A DNA stretch of 64,000 bases from Bacillus sp. MUM 116 (lineage in GTDB: Bacteria; Bacillota; Bacilli; Bacillales; Cytobacillaceae), in NCBI RefSeq assembly GCF_001866655.1, contig NZ_MLYR01000083.1:1-64000 (forward strand), written 5' to 3'. The notes under the pieces were generated by a model. It made no database searches and had not been told where the DNA came from. It worked only from the letters and a program-made list of their open reading frames with translations. Below are positions 29,370 to 39,685 of this stretch, one piece after another. Made by a program: the position numbers and the translations under genes. The stretch's first letter is position 1; every line of letters starts with the position of its first letter.

Positions 29370-30383
29370 TTATTGCATAGAGGCTGAAATTTCTTTCATT
29401 TTTTGAACTACTAACGGATAAAAATTTTTTTCCGCACTTGTTGTGGAATTACCACCAAAAAATCCCGTTCCTGGACAAGATTTTATAGCATGTCCTTTAC
29501 TGTCGTCCAGTACTCTTTCGCCAGTATTCACATCCCACCAGTGATGGTAGGTGATACTGTCAATCGATGGAGTTAAGCCGAATTTCAACATAAGCAGGGC
29601 ATTAACGGTAATAATCGTTTCTCTTTGTTCAGCGGTCATTTGATTATTCCCAACATCAAAGTTTCCAACGTTTTCAATTGCTAAGGCATCTTTTTCAATT
29701 TCATGCATTGCAGATTTATTTAGCAACCCGAAGGAACCTTCTGGAGGGGTATTAAATGGCCTGCAAACAGCTACTTTTCCATCTGGAAATGTGGTTAATT
29801 GTTGACTGATATTACTCCATCCCATGCCATTAACATGATAATCCTCCATACCCTTCAATAATGCAAAATGATTCGACCCATTGAATTGCTGATACGCAGG
29901 TTGATAGGTGTGATGTACTTGGATTTCACCTATTTTCCGAGTGAAAATATGGTTAAACATCCAATCCCTAAATTCGTCTCTTGTCATAAGTACATATTGT
30001 CCCTCCATGTCGAGTCTTTTAGGAGGAATCTTTATTTTTTGCCCGAGATAAATCATGTCCGATTTAAGTCCATTTATAGATTTTATTAACTGGACGGTGG
30101 AATTAAATGCTTGTGCAATCTTCCACAGCGCGTCTCCTGAAACCACTTCGTACATAATTGGGACTCTTAATTTCTGACCAACATAAATGGAGTCAGAAGT
30201 TTGTATCCCATTAATGAGTTTGAGTTCTTCTGCAGTGGTCCCATATGTACTGGCGATTTTCCATAAATAATCCCCTGATTTCACCTCATATATATTTCTC
30301 GGGTTATTTATTGCATAAGCAGGAGATAAATTCATGAACATAAGAAAAATCAAACTAAATAAGACCACAAATAGTTTTTTCAT
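29370..30383 (-). CDS. Secreted LysM / N-acetylmuramoyl-L-alanine amidase
   Basis: This 337-residue protein has a signal peptide (about residues 1-24), two LysM domains (YEVKSGDYLWKIAS... and YEVVSGDALWKIAQ...) and a C-terminal amidase_2 domain from about residue 150. Zinc-site candidates are the His of IQVHHTYQP, the His of YHHWWD, and the Cys-containing SCPG end. It should cleave the bond between MurNAc and the stem peptide in peptidoglycan. The ATG follows AAAGGAG. It is monocistronic. Confidence 0.88.
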   Translation of the reverse strand: MKKLFVVLFSLIFLMFMNLSPAYAINNPRNIYEVKSGDYLWKIASTYGTTAEELKLINGIQTSDSIYVGQKLRVPIMYEVVSGDALWKIAQAFNSTVQLIKSINGLKSDMIYLGQKIKIPPKRLDMEGQYVLMTRDEFRDWMFNHIFTRKIGEIQVHHTYQPAYQQFNGSNHFALLKGMEDYHVNGMGWSNISQQLTTFPDGKVAVCRPFNTPPEGSFGLLNKSAMHEIEKDALAIENVGNFDVGNNQMTAEQRETIITVNALLMLKFGLTPSIDSITYHHWWDVNTGERVLDDSKGHAIKSCPGTGFFGGNSTTSAEKNFYPLVVQKMKEISASMQ

Positions 30384-30513
30384 TATTAACTCCTTTCACA
30401 ATGGTATAGGAAAAGACAATTTTTCCTAAGCCTTTATATTTTGTAAAATTGCAATAAATTTATTCGAGATACAAGGTTTTTTTAAGAATTAGCTACTTCT
30501 TTTCACAAAAAAA

Positions 30514-30537
30514 CGATTGCCCTTTATAGAGCAATCG
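30514..30537 (-). terminator. Terminator after EamA transporter gene
   Basis: On the minus strand CGATTGC/GCAATCG stem followed by a run of seven T. Confidence 0.75.
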
Positions 30538-30581
30538 CATATATGTTTATTGCTATTATTATTTTCATAACTCAAAAATAA

Positions 30582-31469
30582 CTATTCTATGTTTTTCTTA
30601 TAATTTAATTTTAAAAGACTTTTAAAGTCTAATTCAGCGATTAGCACACTTAATAATAATAGTGTAGCACCAAGGTAACCTTTATTTGTCAAAGTTTCCC
30701 CTACGAAAATGAAGGCAAATCCAGCAGAAAAAACAGGTTCTAATGTAAAAATTAATCCTGTATGGGTTGGTGTAGTGTACTGCTGTGCAATAATTTGAAC
30801 GATGAAAGCAATTCCCGTACAAAAGATACTTAAGACTAAAGTTGTAAACCATGATTCCGCATTGTCAGGCAATTTAGGTGTTTCCATAAAAAAGGAGAAA
30901 ATCGTACTAAATAAACCGACAAAACCAAGCTGTAATACTCCCAGCGAAATGGAATCGACATTCCTTGCGATGGTTCCAGTAACGATGATATGAACCGCGT
31001 AAAATAGAGCACATAGGATACATAATACATCCCCATAACCGATTTTAAATTGGTTATTTAATGTTAATAATCCTATACCTACTAAAGCCAAAGCGATGGA
31101 CGATATAACTTTTTTTTCAGGCCTTTGTTTTAAAAATATTATGGATATAATTGGAATGAAAATGACTGCAAGGCTCATTAAGAACCCGGCATTCGAAATA
31201 GATGTGTACTTGGTACCGAACGTCGCAAAAACATAAACGAAAAACAAAATACATGCTAATATAAAAGCATATTTTAAAGTTCGAACATTCATTTTTAATA
31301 AATGCTTAAAGAATACAATCCCTGATATTAGAAAGGCAATAATAAAGCGTAATGCGATTAAATTATATTCTTGCATATATTGGAGGCCGATTTTTGTAAG
31401 TAAGATCGATGATCCCCAAAAAAATGTAATCAATAGAAGCATTAAATCCGCTCTTAGTTGTGTTTTCAT
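30582..31469 (-). CDS. EamA/DMT-family transporter
   Basis: This 295-residue protein has ten predicted membrane helices in two EamA repeats (LLLITFFWGSSILLTKIGL in the first; LEPVFSAGFAFIFVGE in the second). Members export metabolites or drugs; the substrate is unknown. The ATG follows GAGGAAAG. It is monocistronic, between the LysM amidase and mutL. Confidence 0.9.
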   Translation of the reverse strand: MKTQLRADLMLLLITFFWGSSILLTKIGLQYMQEYNLIALRFIIAFLISGIVFFKHLLKMNVRTLKYAFILACILFFVYVFATFGTKYTSISNAGFLMSLAVIFIPIISIIFLKQRPEKKVISSIALALVGIGLLTLNNQFKIGYGDVLCILCALFYAVHIIVTGTIARNVDSISLGVLQLGFVGLFSTIFSFFMETPKLPDNAESWFTTLVLSIFCTGIAFIVQIIAQQYTTPTHTGLIFTLEPVFSAGFAFIFVGETLTNKGYLGATLLLLSVLIAELDFKSLLKLNYKKNIE

Positions 31470-31622
31470 TCTCTTTCCTCGACAATCTATGTAGTATATA
31501 TTCCGTGCTCAAATCGAACCCCGATATCCAAAGTAAATTCTTTTTTTGCCTAATTTTTATTATATTCGATATTTACTTTACATTAAACTACCTGGTTTAA
31601 ATTTTCTCCCCAAAATATTTAA

Positions 31623-31650
31623 AGAGCCAGGCATATTCGCCTGGCTCTTA
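31623..31650 (-). terminator. Terminator after mutL
   Basis: AAGAGCCAGGC/GCCTGGCTCTT stem abutting the mutL stop codon, with T's on the plus side and ATTTAAAG on the other; works at least as a strong hairpin. Confidence 0.7.
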
Positions 31651-33555
31651 TTACATCACCCGTTTAAACATTTTCTCCATTTCATACGAGGAATAGTGCA
31701 CAATAATCGGCCGACCATGAGGACAGGTAAACGGGTCCGATGCTTTCCTCAAATCATCAAGTAATGCTTGAATTTCATCATTGCGCAAATGACGATTCGC
31801 TTTAATCGATGCCTTACAGCTCATCATGATTGCCGCTTCTTCACGCAGCTTTTTAATATCGACCCTTTTCATTGAAAGCAGCTGTTCAATCATTTCTTCA
31901 ATGATTTCTTTTTCTTCGCCTTTAGGGAGCCATTGCGGATGGGAGCGGACGATAAAACTGTTCAATCCAAACTCCTCAAGAAAAACACCGACATTCTCAA
32001 GTTCATGGATATTTTCATTAATTTTCAAAAAGTCATCCGTCGAATATTCAAAAGTTATTGGAACCAGCATTTCCTGCAACTCAGATGCAACCTGTCCAAC
32101 CTTTTCACGGAAAAATTCATACTTCAGCCGCTCTTGTGCCGCGTGCTGATCAATGATATATAAGCCTCTTTCATTTTGGGCAAAAATATAGGTGCCGTGC
32201 ATTTGCCCGATTGGATACATCCGTGGTACGCGGCTTTCATTTTGTTCTTCCGCCTCAACGACTGGCGGTTCGTAGAAGGAATCCTCTTCCAGCTCCTGCT
32301 CTACTGGCTCTTCACGTTCTTCAGGTTCTTCATGAAACTCTGTAAATGATTTAGGAAAATCCCATTTTTCCGGTTCTTTTTGAATTGGTGTAGTAAAAAA
32401 TGATGGCTCCAGCCGCGGCCGTGTTTCCTGAACCACTGGAGTCGGAATCGGTTGCGGCTCAATTACTTTGGAAACAGGTCTATCACTCGTACCTTCATCA
32501 AGAACCAATGAAGTCTGCTCTGACTTTGGCATTTCTTTTTTTGCAACCGTGTAGGCCGACGGAATCAAAATTTTCGATTTAAACGTCTCTTTGATGATCG
32601 ATGTCACCAGTTCATTTAATTCCGCTTCCTTACTAATTCGGACCTCCATTTTCGATGGATGCACGTTTACATCCACTAAGATCGGATCCATCTCGATGTT
32701 TATAAGAACAATCGGAAAGCGGCCTATCGGAAGCAGAGTATGATAGCCTTCTTGAATCGCTTTCGCCAATGGATAGTTTTTGATAAACCGCCCATTAATC
32801 ATCGTGGAAATATAGTTTCGCGATGCACGCGTTACTTCCGGCATGGAAGAAAACCCGCTAATCTTATAGTCAAGGGAAGAACCAGAGATTGGCACAAGCT
32901 GTTTGGCAATCCCTATTCCATATATTGACGCCAAAACTTGCCTGACATCACCGTTTCCAGTCGTTTGCAGCAATTTCCGTTCATTATGATTTAAGCGAAA
33001 GGCCACCTCTGGATGCGAAAGTGCTAATCGATTCACCACGTCCGTTATGTTTCCAAGCTCGGTATGGATCGTTTTCATATATTTCAAGCGGGCTGGTGTG
33101 TTGAAAAATAAATCAGTAATCGTGATATCGGTACCGCGGCGGCTTGAAGCTTTTTCAAAGACTTCGACCTTTCCACCTTCAATTACGACCCGGTTTCCGG
33201 CACCTTCCCCAGTTGAGGTTTTCATCTCCAGTCTCGAAACAGATGCGATACTTGGCAGGGCCTCACCGCGGAACCCGAGTGTCCGGATGCGGAAAAGATC
33301 ATTTTCATTCTTAATCTTACTTGTAGCATGGCGCTGAAAGGCGATTAATACATCGTCTTCTTCAATTCCGTAGCCATTATCCGTAATACGAATTTTTGCA
33401 AGACCCGCTTCTTCGACCTCGATTTCAATCACAGTACTTCCTGCATCGATTGCATTTTCGACCAGCTCTTTTACAACGGATGCAGGTCGTTCGACTACTT
33501 CCCCAGCGGCTATTTTATTGGACAGGGTGTCATCCAATTGAATGATCTTACCCAT
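31651..33555 (-). CDS. mutL: DNA mismatch repair protein MutL
   Basis: This 634-residue protein has an N-terminal GHKL ATPase ([35 protein letters not shown]), an acidic Pro/Glu-rich linker (about 350-440) and a C-terminal endonuclease domain. That domain contains [11 protein letters not shown], resembling the DQHA(X)2E(X)4E nuclease motif of MutL from organisms lacking MutH, and ends with CPHGRPI. MutL links MutS recognition to strand removal. The ATG follows GGGGGTG, 12 bp after mutS. Confidence 0.96.
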   Translation of the reverse strand: MGKIIQLDDTLSNKIAAGEVVERPASVVKELVENAIDAGSTVIEIEVEEAGLAKIRITDNGYGIEEDDVLIAFQRHATSKIKNENDLFRIRTLGFRGEALPSIASVSRLEMKTSTGEGAGNRVVIEGGKVEVFEKASSRRGTDITITDLFFNTPARLKYMKTIHTELGNITDVVNRLALSHPEVAFRLNHNERKLLQTTGNGDVRQVLASIYGIGIAKQLVPISGSSLDYKISGFSSMPEVTRASRNYISTMINGRFIKNYPLAKAIQEGYHTLLPIGRFPIVLINIEMDPILVDVNVHPSKMEVRISKEAELNELVTSIIKETFKSKILIPSAYTVAKKEMPKSEQTSLVLDEGTSDRPVSKVIEPQPIPTPVVQETRPRLEPSFFTTPIQKEPEKWDFPKSFTEFHEEPEEREEPVEQELEEDSFYEPPVVEAEEQNESRVPRMYPIGQMHGTYIFAQNERGLYIIDQHAAQERLKYEFFREKVGQVASELQEMLVPITFEYSTDDFLKINENIHELENVGVFLEEFGLNSFIVRSHPQWLPKGEEKEIIEEMIEQLLSMKRVDIKKLREEAAIMMSCKASIKANRHLRNDEIQALLDDLRKASDPFTCPHGRPIIVHYSSYEMEKMFKRVM

Positions 33556-33567
33556 TCGTTACACCCC

Positions 33568-36216
33568 CTATTTCAACTTTTTATGGAGTTCATACAACAA
33601 ATTAATCGCTTGAAGTGGTGTTACATCTAATAAATCAAGTTCCTTTATTTTATCTAAAACTCGTTTTTCTTTTGACGAAATTTCTGGCTTTTTCGACTCA
33701 GCAGGTTCATCGAAGAAGGATAGCTGAGCTGGCTGCTCAACAACTGGTTCTGGTACTGTTACTGGTTGTGGTTGTGGTTGTGCCTGTGTTTCCTGTTTGA
33801 CAGGGGTTTCCGTTTTGATTGGAATTACCTGAATATCAGGCTGTTCTAACGCCGTCAAAATCTCATTCGCCCGTTCAATCAATTCAGGCGGTAATTCCGC
33901 TAGCTGGGCAACATGAATTCCATAACTTTTATCCGCAGGGCCTTCCTTAATTTTATGAAGAAACACTACCTTACCATTATGCTCAATCGCACTAACGTGG
34001 ATATTCTTCAGTTTCGAAAGCTCTTCTTCCAATACCGTTAATTCATGATAATGGGTTGAAAACAGTGTTTTTGCCCCTATACGGGTATGAATGTATTCAA
34101 TGATTGCCTGTGCCAACGCCATACCATCGTAAGTTGAAGTTCCGCGACCAATCTCATCGAATAAGATTAAACTGTTTTGTGTCGCATTAACAATCGCATT
34201 TCTTGCTTCAAGCATTTCGACCATAAATGTACTCTGCCCGGAAATTAAATCGTCTGCCGCCCCGATGCGGGTAAAGACTTGATCAAAAATCGGCAGAACC
34301 GCTTCCGCTGCCGGTACATAACAGCCGATTTGCGCTAAGATAGCCGTTAATGCAATCTGGCGCATGTACGTACTTTTACCGGACATATTTGGCCCTGTAA
34401 TCAAGAGTACCTCTCTGTCTGCATCCATTAAGCAGTCGTTCGGAACATATTCCTGTGAGTTGAGAACTTTTTCGACAACCGGGTGGCGCCCATCTTTAAT
34501 GACAACACGGCGCTCCTCTGAAAACTTCGGCCTCACATAGCGGCGTTCTTCACTCACCTGTGCAAAACATTGAAGAACATCAAGCTCACTAACCGCTTTT
34601 GCCAATGCTTGCAGTCTAGGGATTTGCTCTTTTACGATTTCACGAATTTCGGTAAAAAGCTCATATTCAAGCTCACCGCATTTTTCTTCTGCTTGTAAAA
34701 TTAACGCTTCTTTCTCCTTTAATTCCGGTGTAATAAAGCGTTCCGCATTTGTTAATGTTTGTTTCCGTTCGTACTGCCCCTCTTGTAAAAGATGCAGGTT
34801 CGCCCTGGTTACTTCAATATAATAACCAAAGACACGGTTATAGCCGACCTTCAATGATTTAATGCCCGTCTTTTCACGTTCTTCCCTTTCCAGCTGGGCA
34901 ATCCACGTCTTCCCGTTGCGGCTCGCATCCCGGTATTGGTCCAATTGCTCGTTATACCCATCGCGGATGATGTTTCCTTCTTTTAATGAAAGCGGCGGAT
35001 TTTCTACAATTGCCTGCTCTAATAAATCGGTCACTTCTTCGCACGGGTCAAGCGATTCAGCAATTTGAGTCATTTCTTCATTTTGCATGTTTTGAAGGAT
35101 TTGTTTTAAAAATGGTACCTGCAAAAGTGAACGTTTTAATTGCACTAAATCCCTAGCATTTACATTTCCAAATGCAACACGGCCAGCTAACCGTTCTAGG
35201 TCATATACTTCTTTCATTTTTTCACGAAGTTCCTGGCGATCAAAATAGTGATTCATCAAAACATCAACGAGGGTATGTCGGTGCTCAATTTCCTCTCTGT
35301 TGATTAAAGGCCGGTCAATCCAGTGTTTCAGCATCCGGCCGCCCATTGCGGTCATTGTTCCATCTAAAAGCCATAAAAGCGAACCTTTTTTCCCTTTTGA
35401 ACGAATCGTTTCGGTTAATTCAAGGTTCCGTTTCGAATAGTAATCAATTTTCATATATTGATGAATTTGATAGGTTGTCACAGATTGAAGATGGTCGAGG
35501 CTCCGCTTTTGCGAGCGGTATAAATAATTAAAAAGCCTCGCTGCCGTTTGCTTTAATTTATCCTGATTTAAATCCTCGATCAGTCCGGCAAAGTTCATTT
35601 CTATTGAACTATTATCTTCAAAAGAGATCGCCAAAACATCCCGTTCACGCATCTTCTTTTGAAGCTCTCCGTCAAACTCGCTCGACACCACTACTTCTTT
35701 TGCACCTAGTACAGCAATTTCATTCAATACTTCTTCAAAGTTATTCGTTAATAACGTAACCCGGCTTTCACCAGTTGAGATGTCGTTGTAGGCAAAACCA
35801 TAGGTTTTATCATCAAAAGCGGTAATCGAAGCAATATAGTTGTTTTCTTTATCCGTTAAACCTTTGCCCTCCATCACGGTCCCAGGAGTGATGAGCTGCA
35901 CCACTTCGCGGCGGACAACCCCTTTTGCTTGCTTCGGGTCTTCGGTTTGTTCACAAATGGCTACTTTATAGCCCTTGCCAATTAATTGTTCAATATAGTT
36001 GGCCGCAGAATGGTACGGAACGCCGCACATAGGAATCCGGTCTTCCGTCCCGCCTTCCCGGCTCGTTAACGTAATCTCTAATTCTTGCGATGCTTTAATT
36101 GCATCCTCGAAGAACATTTCATAAAAGTCGCCTAAGCGAAAAAATAAAAAGGCATCTTGATAATCTGCCTTCACTGCTAAATATTGTTGTATCATCGGCG
36201 TATATCCAGCTGCCAT
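33568..36216 (-). CDS. mutS: DNA mismatch repair protein MutS
   Basis: This 882-residue protein is full length. The N-terminal mismatch-recognition loop [11 protein letters not shown] carries the conserved Phe-X-Glu. The clamp and lever domains follow, then an ATPase with Walker [10 protein letters not shown], Walker [14 protein letters not shown] and STHYHEL. A Pro/Gln-rich linker at about residues 810-850 precedes the dimerisation tail. MutS binds mispairs and recruits MutL. I start at ATG 36216 behind GGAGG rather than the TTG four codons upstream. Confidence 0.96.
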   Translation of the reverse strand: MAAGYTPMIQQYLAVKADYQDAFLFFRLGDFYEMFFEDAIKASQELEITLTSREGGTEDRIPMCGVPYHSAANYIEQLIGKGYKVAICEQTEDPKQAKGVVRREVVQLITPGTVMEGKGLTDKENNYIASITAFDDKTYGFAYNDISTGESRVTLLTNNFEEVLNEIAVLGAKEVVVSSEFDGELQKKMRERDVLAISFEDNSSIEMNFAGLIEDLNQDKLKQTAARLFNYLYRSQKRSLDHLQSVTTYQIHQYMKIDYYSKRNLELTETIRSKGKKGSLLWLLDGTMTAMGGRMLKHWIDRPLINREEIEHRHTLVDVLMNHYFDRQELREKMKEVYDLERLAGRVAFGNVNARDLVQLKRSLLQVPFLKQILQNMQNEEMTQIAESLDPCEEVTDLLEQAIVENPPLSLKEGNIIRDGYNEQLDQYRDASRNGKTWIAQLEREEREKTGIKSLKVGYNRVFGYYIEVTRANLHLLQEGQYERKQTLTNAERFITPELKEKEALILQAEEKCGELEYELFTEIREIVKEQIPRLQALAKAVSELDVLQCFAQVSEERRYVRPKFSEERRVVIKDGRHPVVEKVLNSQEYVPNDCLMDADREVLLITGPNMSGKSTYMRQIALTAILAQIGCYVPAAEAVLPIFDQVFTRIGAADDLISGQSTFMVEMLEARNAIVNATQNSLILFDEIGRGTSTYDGMALAQAIIEYIHTRIGAKTLFSTHYHELTVLEEELSKLKNIHVSAIEHNGKVVFLHKIKEGPADKSYGIHVAQLAELPPELIERANEILTALEQPDIQVIPIKTETPVKQETQAQPQPQPVTVPEPVVEQPAQLSFFDEPAESKKPEISSKEKRVLDKIKELDLLDVTPLQAINLLYELHKKLK

Positions 36217-36502
36217 AATGACCTCCAAGTTTTTATCATTTCGAGTATCTTCGACAAACTATTATAACATATTTGGGAAGCGGGGGCAGTTGTTGAAATT
36301 AACCAGATTGGGATTTCGGGGGTTAGTTATACGTATTCGGCGGATTGTATATGCAAAATCATGGTCCTTAGATAAAATAAAAAAAGGTTTGCTGGGATTT
36401 ACAAATTCTATGGCCTAATACCAAAATTTAAACCTAGTCTTCGAAATTAACCCTCATGCATATAAATAAAATTAATAAATGGATTAGAATCGGGGTGATT
36501 TT

Positions 36503-37249
36503 GTGCCTGATTGGTTTGAAAGGGGCAATAAGGAATATGTCTTTGAAATGTATTCAGTAAGCCATTTTGCAATCATCGTGATTCTGATTCTTGGCGCAGC
36601 ATGTATATATCTTTTTCGAAACAAAATAAAGTGGAGAAAAGCAGAAGTTGGAGCTGCGTTTTCACTAATGTTCTTTGAACTTACCTACCATTTCTGGATG
36701 CTCATAAATAGAATTTGGGAAACCAGCTCCGCCCTTCCTTTGGAGCTTTGTAACATCAGTCTAATCTTATGCATATTACTGCTACTTACTCGTAAAAAGG
36801 TAATCTATGAAATTTTACTATTCACAGCATTACTTGGAGCAACTCAGGCACTCATAACACCTATATTGCATTATGATTTTCCGCATTTTCGCTTTTTTCA
36901 TTTTTTCTATACCCATCTAATGATTATTTGGGTGCCATTGTATTTCACCTGGGTACACGGGTACCGGCCTACTATCTGGTCTGTGGTCAAACTCTTTGTG
37001 TTTCTAAATGTACTGATGCCATTCATAACGATGATCAATAGATTGGTTGACGGCAATTACATGTTTTTAAGTCATAAACCCGCCACCGCCAGTTTATTAA
37101 ATATCCTCGGTCCCTATCCTTGGTATATCTTATCAATGGAAGGATTGCTAATTATTCTAAGTTTACTTGTATGGCTAATCTTCAGGGAAAAGGGCGCCAA
37201 AACTTCACATGCTGTCCAGCATCATGTAAATAAAAGAACTTTTTATTGA
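36503..37249 (+). CDS. TIGR02206-family membrane protein (YwaF-like)
   Basis: This 248-residue protein has about seven membrane helices. WRKAEVGAAFS, the LPLELCNIS motif and HFFYTHLMIIWVPLY place it in the TIGR02206/YwaF family of integral membrane proteins of unknown function. The GTG start at 36503 follows GGGGTG. Its stop codon overlaps the -35 of the promoter reading into the tRNA-like fragment. Confidence 0.88.
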   Translation: MPDWFERGNKEYVFEMYSVSHFAIIVILILGAACIYLFRNKIKWRKAEVGAAFSLMFFELTYHFWMLINRIWETSSALPLELCNISLILCILLLLTRKKVIYEILLFTALLGATQALITPILHYDFPHFRFFHFFYTHLMIIWVPLYFTWVHGYRPTIWSVVKLFVFLNVLMPFITMINRLVDGNYMFLSHKPATASLLNILGPYPWYILSMEGLLIILSLLVWLIFREKGAKTSHAVQHHVNKRTFY

Positions 37250-37274
37250 CCTTTTTTATCCAATTTATTATAAT
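37246..37274 (+). promoter_or_regulatory. Sigma-A promoter for the tRNA-like / tRNA-Arg transcript
   Basis: TTGACC (37246-37251), a 17-bp spacer and TATAAT (37269-37274). Transcription should start near 37282, about 17 nt before the tRNA-like fragment. Confidence 0.8.
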
Positions 37275-37298
37275 AAAAGACGTTCCAAAAAAATAAGT

Positions 37299-37399
37299 GT
37301 CCCGGTAGTTCAGCACGAATGAATTGACTTCAATGAATATGCTTCAAGCGTACTGACCGAGCTGCTTCTTGAGTAAGCATTCTGAGGTCAGGACGGGAT
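37299..37399 (+). other. tRNA-Arg-like fragment in the tRNA-Arg leader
   Basis: Positions 37299-37315 match the first 17 nt of the tRNA-Arg at 37448 except one C/T change. The downstream body has no T-arm or anticodon arm of that tRNA. It does hold a CTGACC...GGTCAG stem, and the end CGGGAT (37394-37399) can pair with GTCCCG at the start. It may be a rearranged tRNA relic or a structured leader. The 198 bp between ywaF and the tRNA contain no ORF. Confidence 0.55.
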
Positions 37400-37447
37400 A
37401 ACATCTACTAGTTGTGAGTGTTAAACAAAATAATTAAATTTTTCCTT

Positions 37448-37521
37448 GTCCCGGTAGCTCAGCAGGATAGAGCAACAGTTTCCTAAACTGTAGGTCGGAG
37501 GTTCGAATCCTCTCCGGGACG
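37448..37521 (+). tRNA. tRNA-Arg (anticodon CCT)
   Basis: The 74-nt cloverleaf has acceptor stem GTCCCGG/CCGGGAC and D-arm GCTC AGCAGGATA GAGC. The anticodon arm ACAGT TTCCTAA ACTGT puts CCT at positions 34-36, and the T-arm is GGAGG TTCGAAT CCTCT. The discriminator is G and CCA is not encoded. It reads AGG codons and is followed by a terminator. Confidence 0.95.
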
Positions 37522-37528
37522 TACATTA

Positions 37529-37571
37529 AAATCCCGCAAAACATTGACGTAACAGTGTTTGTGGGATTTTT
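37529..37571 (+). terminator. Terminator after tRNA-Arg
   Basis: AATCCCGCAAAAC...GTGTTTGTGGGATT stem followed by TTTTATT. Confidence 0.8.
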
Positions 37572-37901
37572 TATTATATACCCGTGCAAAATTATACGTT
37601 AGATCAAATTTAAAGGAGGAAACTGAATCAAAGGATATAGATATATCTGTATTTAAATATGCTGAAAATGTAGAAGTAACTAATGCTATTGATATAAACA
37701 TTTTTTTATTTTTACCATTACTGATTTTGAATTATCCGAGGAAAATATGGTGCCTATATAGGCACCATATCTAAAGACATGAATAAGATATATCGATCAT
37801 CCTTAAGTTAGTAATACTGGCAGGCATGGCAAGAAAAAGCTTGTCTTTTTTGTTATTTACAAACCTGGTATGGTATTCACGTTTTAAATCCTTCCCTAAC
37901 T

Positions 37902-38060
37902 TTATCTTGAATTAGTTATAACTATGAACCCCGAGTTGTTTGCTCCAGCTCCATTAATTGTATTCGATTTAGATATTGGTGCAATAATAGCTGTCCCATC
38001 GAAGTTGACTATCCCGCCTGAAACGGTACCGATAATGACACCATCCTTTTTAATAGCCAA
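37902..38060 (-). CDS. GerPA/GerPF-like small spore germination protein
   Basis: This 52-residue ORF is below usual size cut-offs. The pattern GGIVNFDGTAIIAPISKS followed by GAGANNSGFIVITNS parallels the conserved core of GerPA/GerPF proteins (VNF-G...SP-S...G-G--NTG-F). GerP proteins influence spore-coat permeability to germinants. The TTG start at 38060 lies behind AGGGGGG. It is shorter than typical GerPA, lacking the C-terminal part, and no other gerP genes are nearby. It may be a paralogue or remnant. Confidence 0.6.
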   Translation of the reverse strand: MAIKKDGVIIGTVSGGIVNFDGTAIIAPISKSNTINGAGANNSGFIVITNSR

Positions 38061-38693
38061 GTTTATCCCCCCTAAAGTTACTCTTAGATCATTATATGTG
38101 CAAGCTGGTATGCCTGTTCATAAGATATGATCATTCGCGTCCTGATAGGGCTTGGCATGATGGGCATACGGTACTACCCCAAATACCAAGAAATGTTCGT
38201 GCACGGCTGCCGCCATTTTTTACCCACTTTCATTACTCGGTATCTCGTTTAAGAGATTCCTATTCACAAGGGGAAAATTGGTTTTATCATTTTAGTTATT
38301 TCCAACAATTGGCTTTGTGTTCCCTATTTTTATAAACTAGTGAAAGACCCTATCTTCTTCAACAACTGGGTGCAAGAGTTGAACAAAACGTTGTTTCGGC
38401 AGCGTTTTTTCTTAGTGAGCTACCATGTGGGAACGTAATTTTCTGGCATTTTCTGTGGTGAATCTCTGATTCATGGTTGGCTAAAGGTGGAGTTGAACAA
38501 TCATCATTAGCTTTTTTCCACAATCCGGCCAGATCGTGGAGGATTGGTAAATTTCAGTTCTTCAAATAATAAGATTATTAGAAGAAGGAAAGCTATGTAT
38601 AATTAGTGATGTAAGTTTATGTCTTTTATGTAATAATTATATTTTGTAGAAATATAAATTTACAATTCATACGTAGGGAAAGTGGGAATCATA
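38061..38693. other. Intergenic region with decayed repeats
   Basis: No gene is supported here. Two short ORFs overlap at 38120-38260 on opposite strands (41 and 32 codons) without recognisable product. At 38362-38425 a copy of the local hairpin repeat is present (AACTGGGTGCAAGAGTTGAAC, then a GTTG/GGCAGCG hairpin and TTTTTTCTTA). The last 60 bp contain the AT-rich promoter region of the next gene. Confidence 0.5.
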
Positions 38694-39134
38694 ATGGCAA
38701 CGGGAACACATACAGTAGAAATTCCAGTAGATGTACAAGCAGTTTGGGATTATGTCAGTGATCTTGAAAAATGGGCAACGACAGTACCAGCCTATAAAGA
38801 ACATGAAATCATAAATGACAAGCAATCTATTTGGACATTTGAAGGTAGTGTGAAAGGTATTAAAAAAACTATACAAGCCCAGGTAGATATTACCGAATGG
38901 ATTGAACCTTCAAATATTAAGTTTGAACTAAAAGGTTTATCAGATAATTTTACAGGAAGCGGTCACTTTATTTCAGAAGATGTTAATGGTAAAACAATAA
39001 TGACTTGTAGGGTGGAAGTCCATGCAGGCGGATTATCGGGTGCGGTGTTAACACCAATTATTAAGTGGGCTGTTCCCAAAGTAGCATCTCGTTTAACAGA
39101 ATCTATCGCACGTAAAATTGCAGTATTCTCATAG
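38694..39134 (+). CDS. SRPBCC-superfamily protein (CoxG-like)
   Basis: This 146-residue protein has the START/SRPBCC helix-grip pattern. It shows an N-terminal strand THTVEIPVDVQAVWDYVSDLEKW, a GFFFG-like middle and a long C-terminal helix (VASRLTESIARKI). CoxG/Pyr1-type members bind hydrophobic ligands; the ligand here is unknown. I chose the ATG at 38694, with a purine-rich GTGGGAA upstream; a GTG at 38682 would add four residues. It is an isolated gene. Confidence 0.8.
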   Translation: MATGTHTVEIPVDVQAVWDYVSDLEKWATTVPAYKEHEIINDKQSIWTFEGSVKGIKKTIQAQVDITEWIEPSNIKFELKGLSDNFTGSGHFISEDVNGKTIMTCRVEVHAGGLSGAVLTPIIKWAVPKVASRLTESIARKIAVFS

Positions 39135-39685
39135 TTGTCAAAGATTGAAAATCGCTTCATAAGTAAAGATGTTAACAATCTGATATAACCAATGTAATGA
39201 TAAAGAATTCTGGGAATTTTATAATTAGCAGTGTCTTTATTAGTTTTTATCAAGTGTTTTACTGCTCCCATTAATCATTATAGAAAAAATAAAACGAAGT
39301 CATGAAAAGGTTTTCTAGTCGGAGGCTTTTCGATTTCTATGTTAAATATTGGACTTATAGTTTTGATATTTATTGACCAAGCAAATTTATATTAGTTTCT
39401 TATTTGTAAATATTACTAGTCCTAAAATACATTTGTAACACAATTTATTTAAATTAACGGGAGATTTAGTGAAAGTAGATTTAATTTTTTTTAAAAATAC
39501 TCATCATATTTTAGTTATTCCATTATAGGGGTGCTTTTGTGAAATAATCGGGTTGCTGCGGCAGCCCCTTTTTCTTGTTGAAATAACTGGGCAGGTTAGT
39601 GAAATTTAAAATCACAAAACTACATAAAAAAGGCACTGAAATTAGTGCCATAAATTATCTTATGGTGCTACAGTAACTCTTATAA
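39135..39685. other. Gene-free region with one hairpin repeat
   Basis: No coding sequence is supported. At 39541-39605 lies another copy of the local repeat: ATCGGGTTGCTGCGGCAGCCCC hairpin, CTTTTTCTTGTTG, then AACTGGGCAGGTTAGTGAAA. The rest is AT-rich and shows nothing I can assign. Confidence 0.5.

Noticed and set aside
38096..38335. 79-codon plus-strand ORF and a 41-codon ORF at 38128
   Set aside because: No ribosome-binding site or recognisable family; a possible 32-codon minus-strand ORF overlaps it, so none is called.
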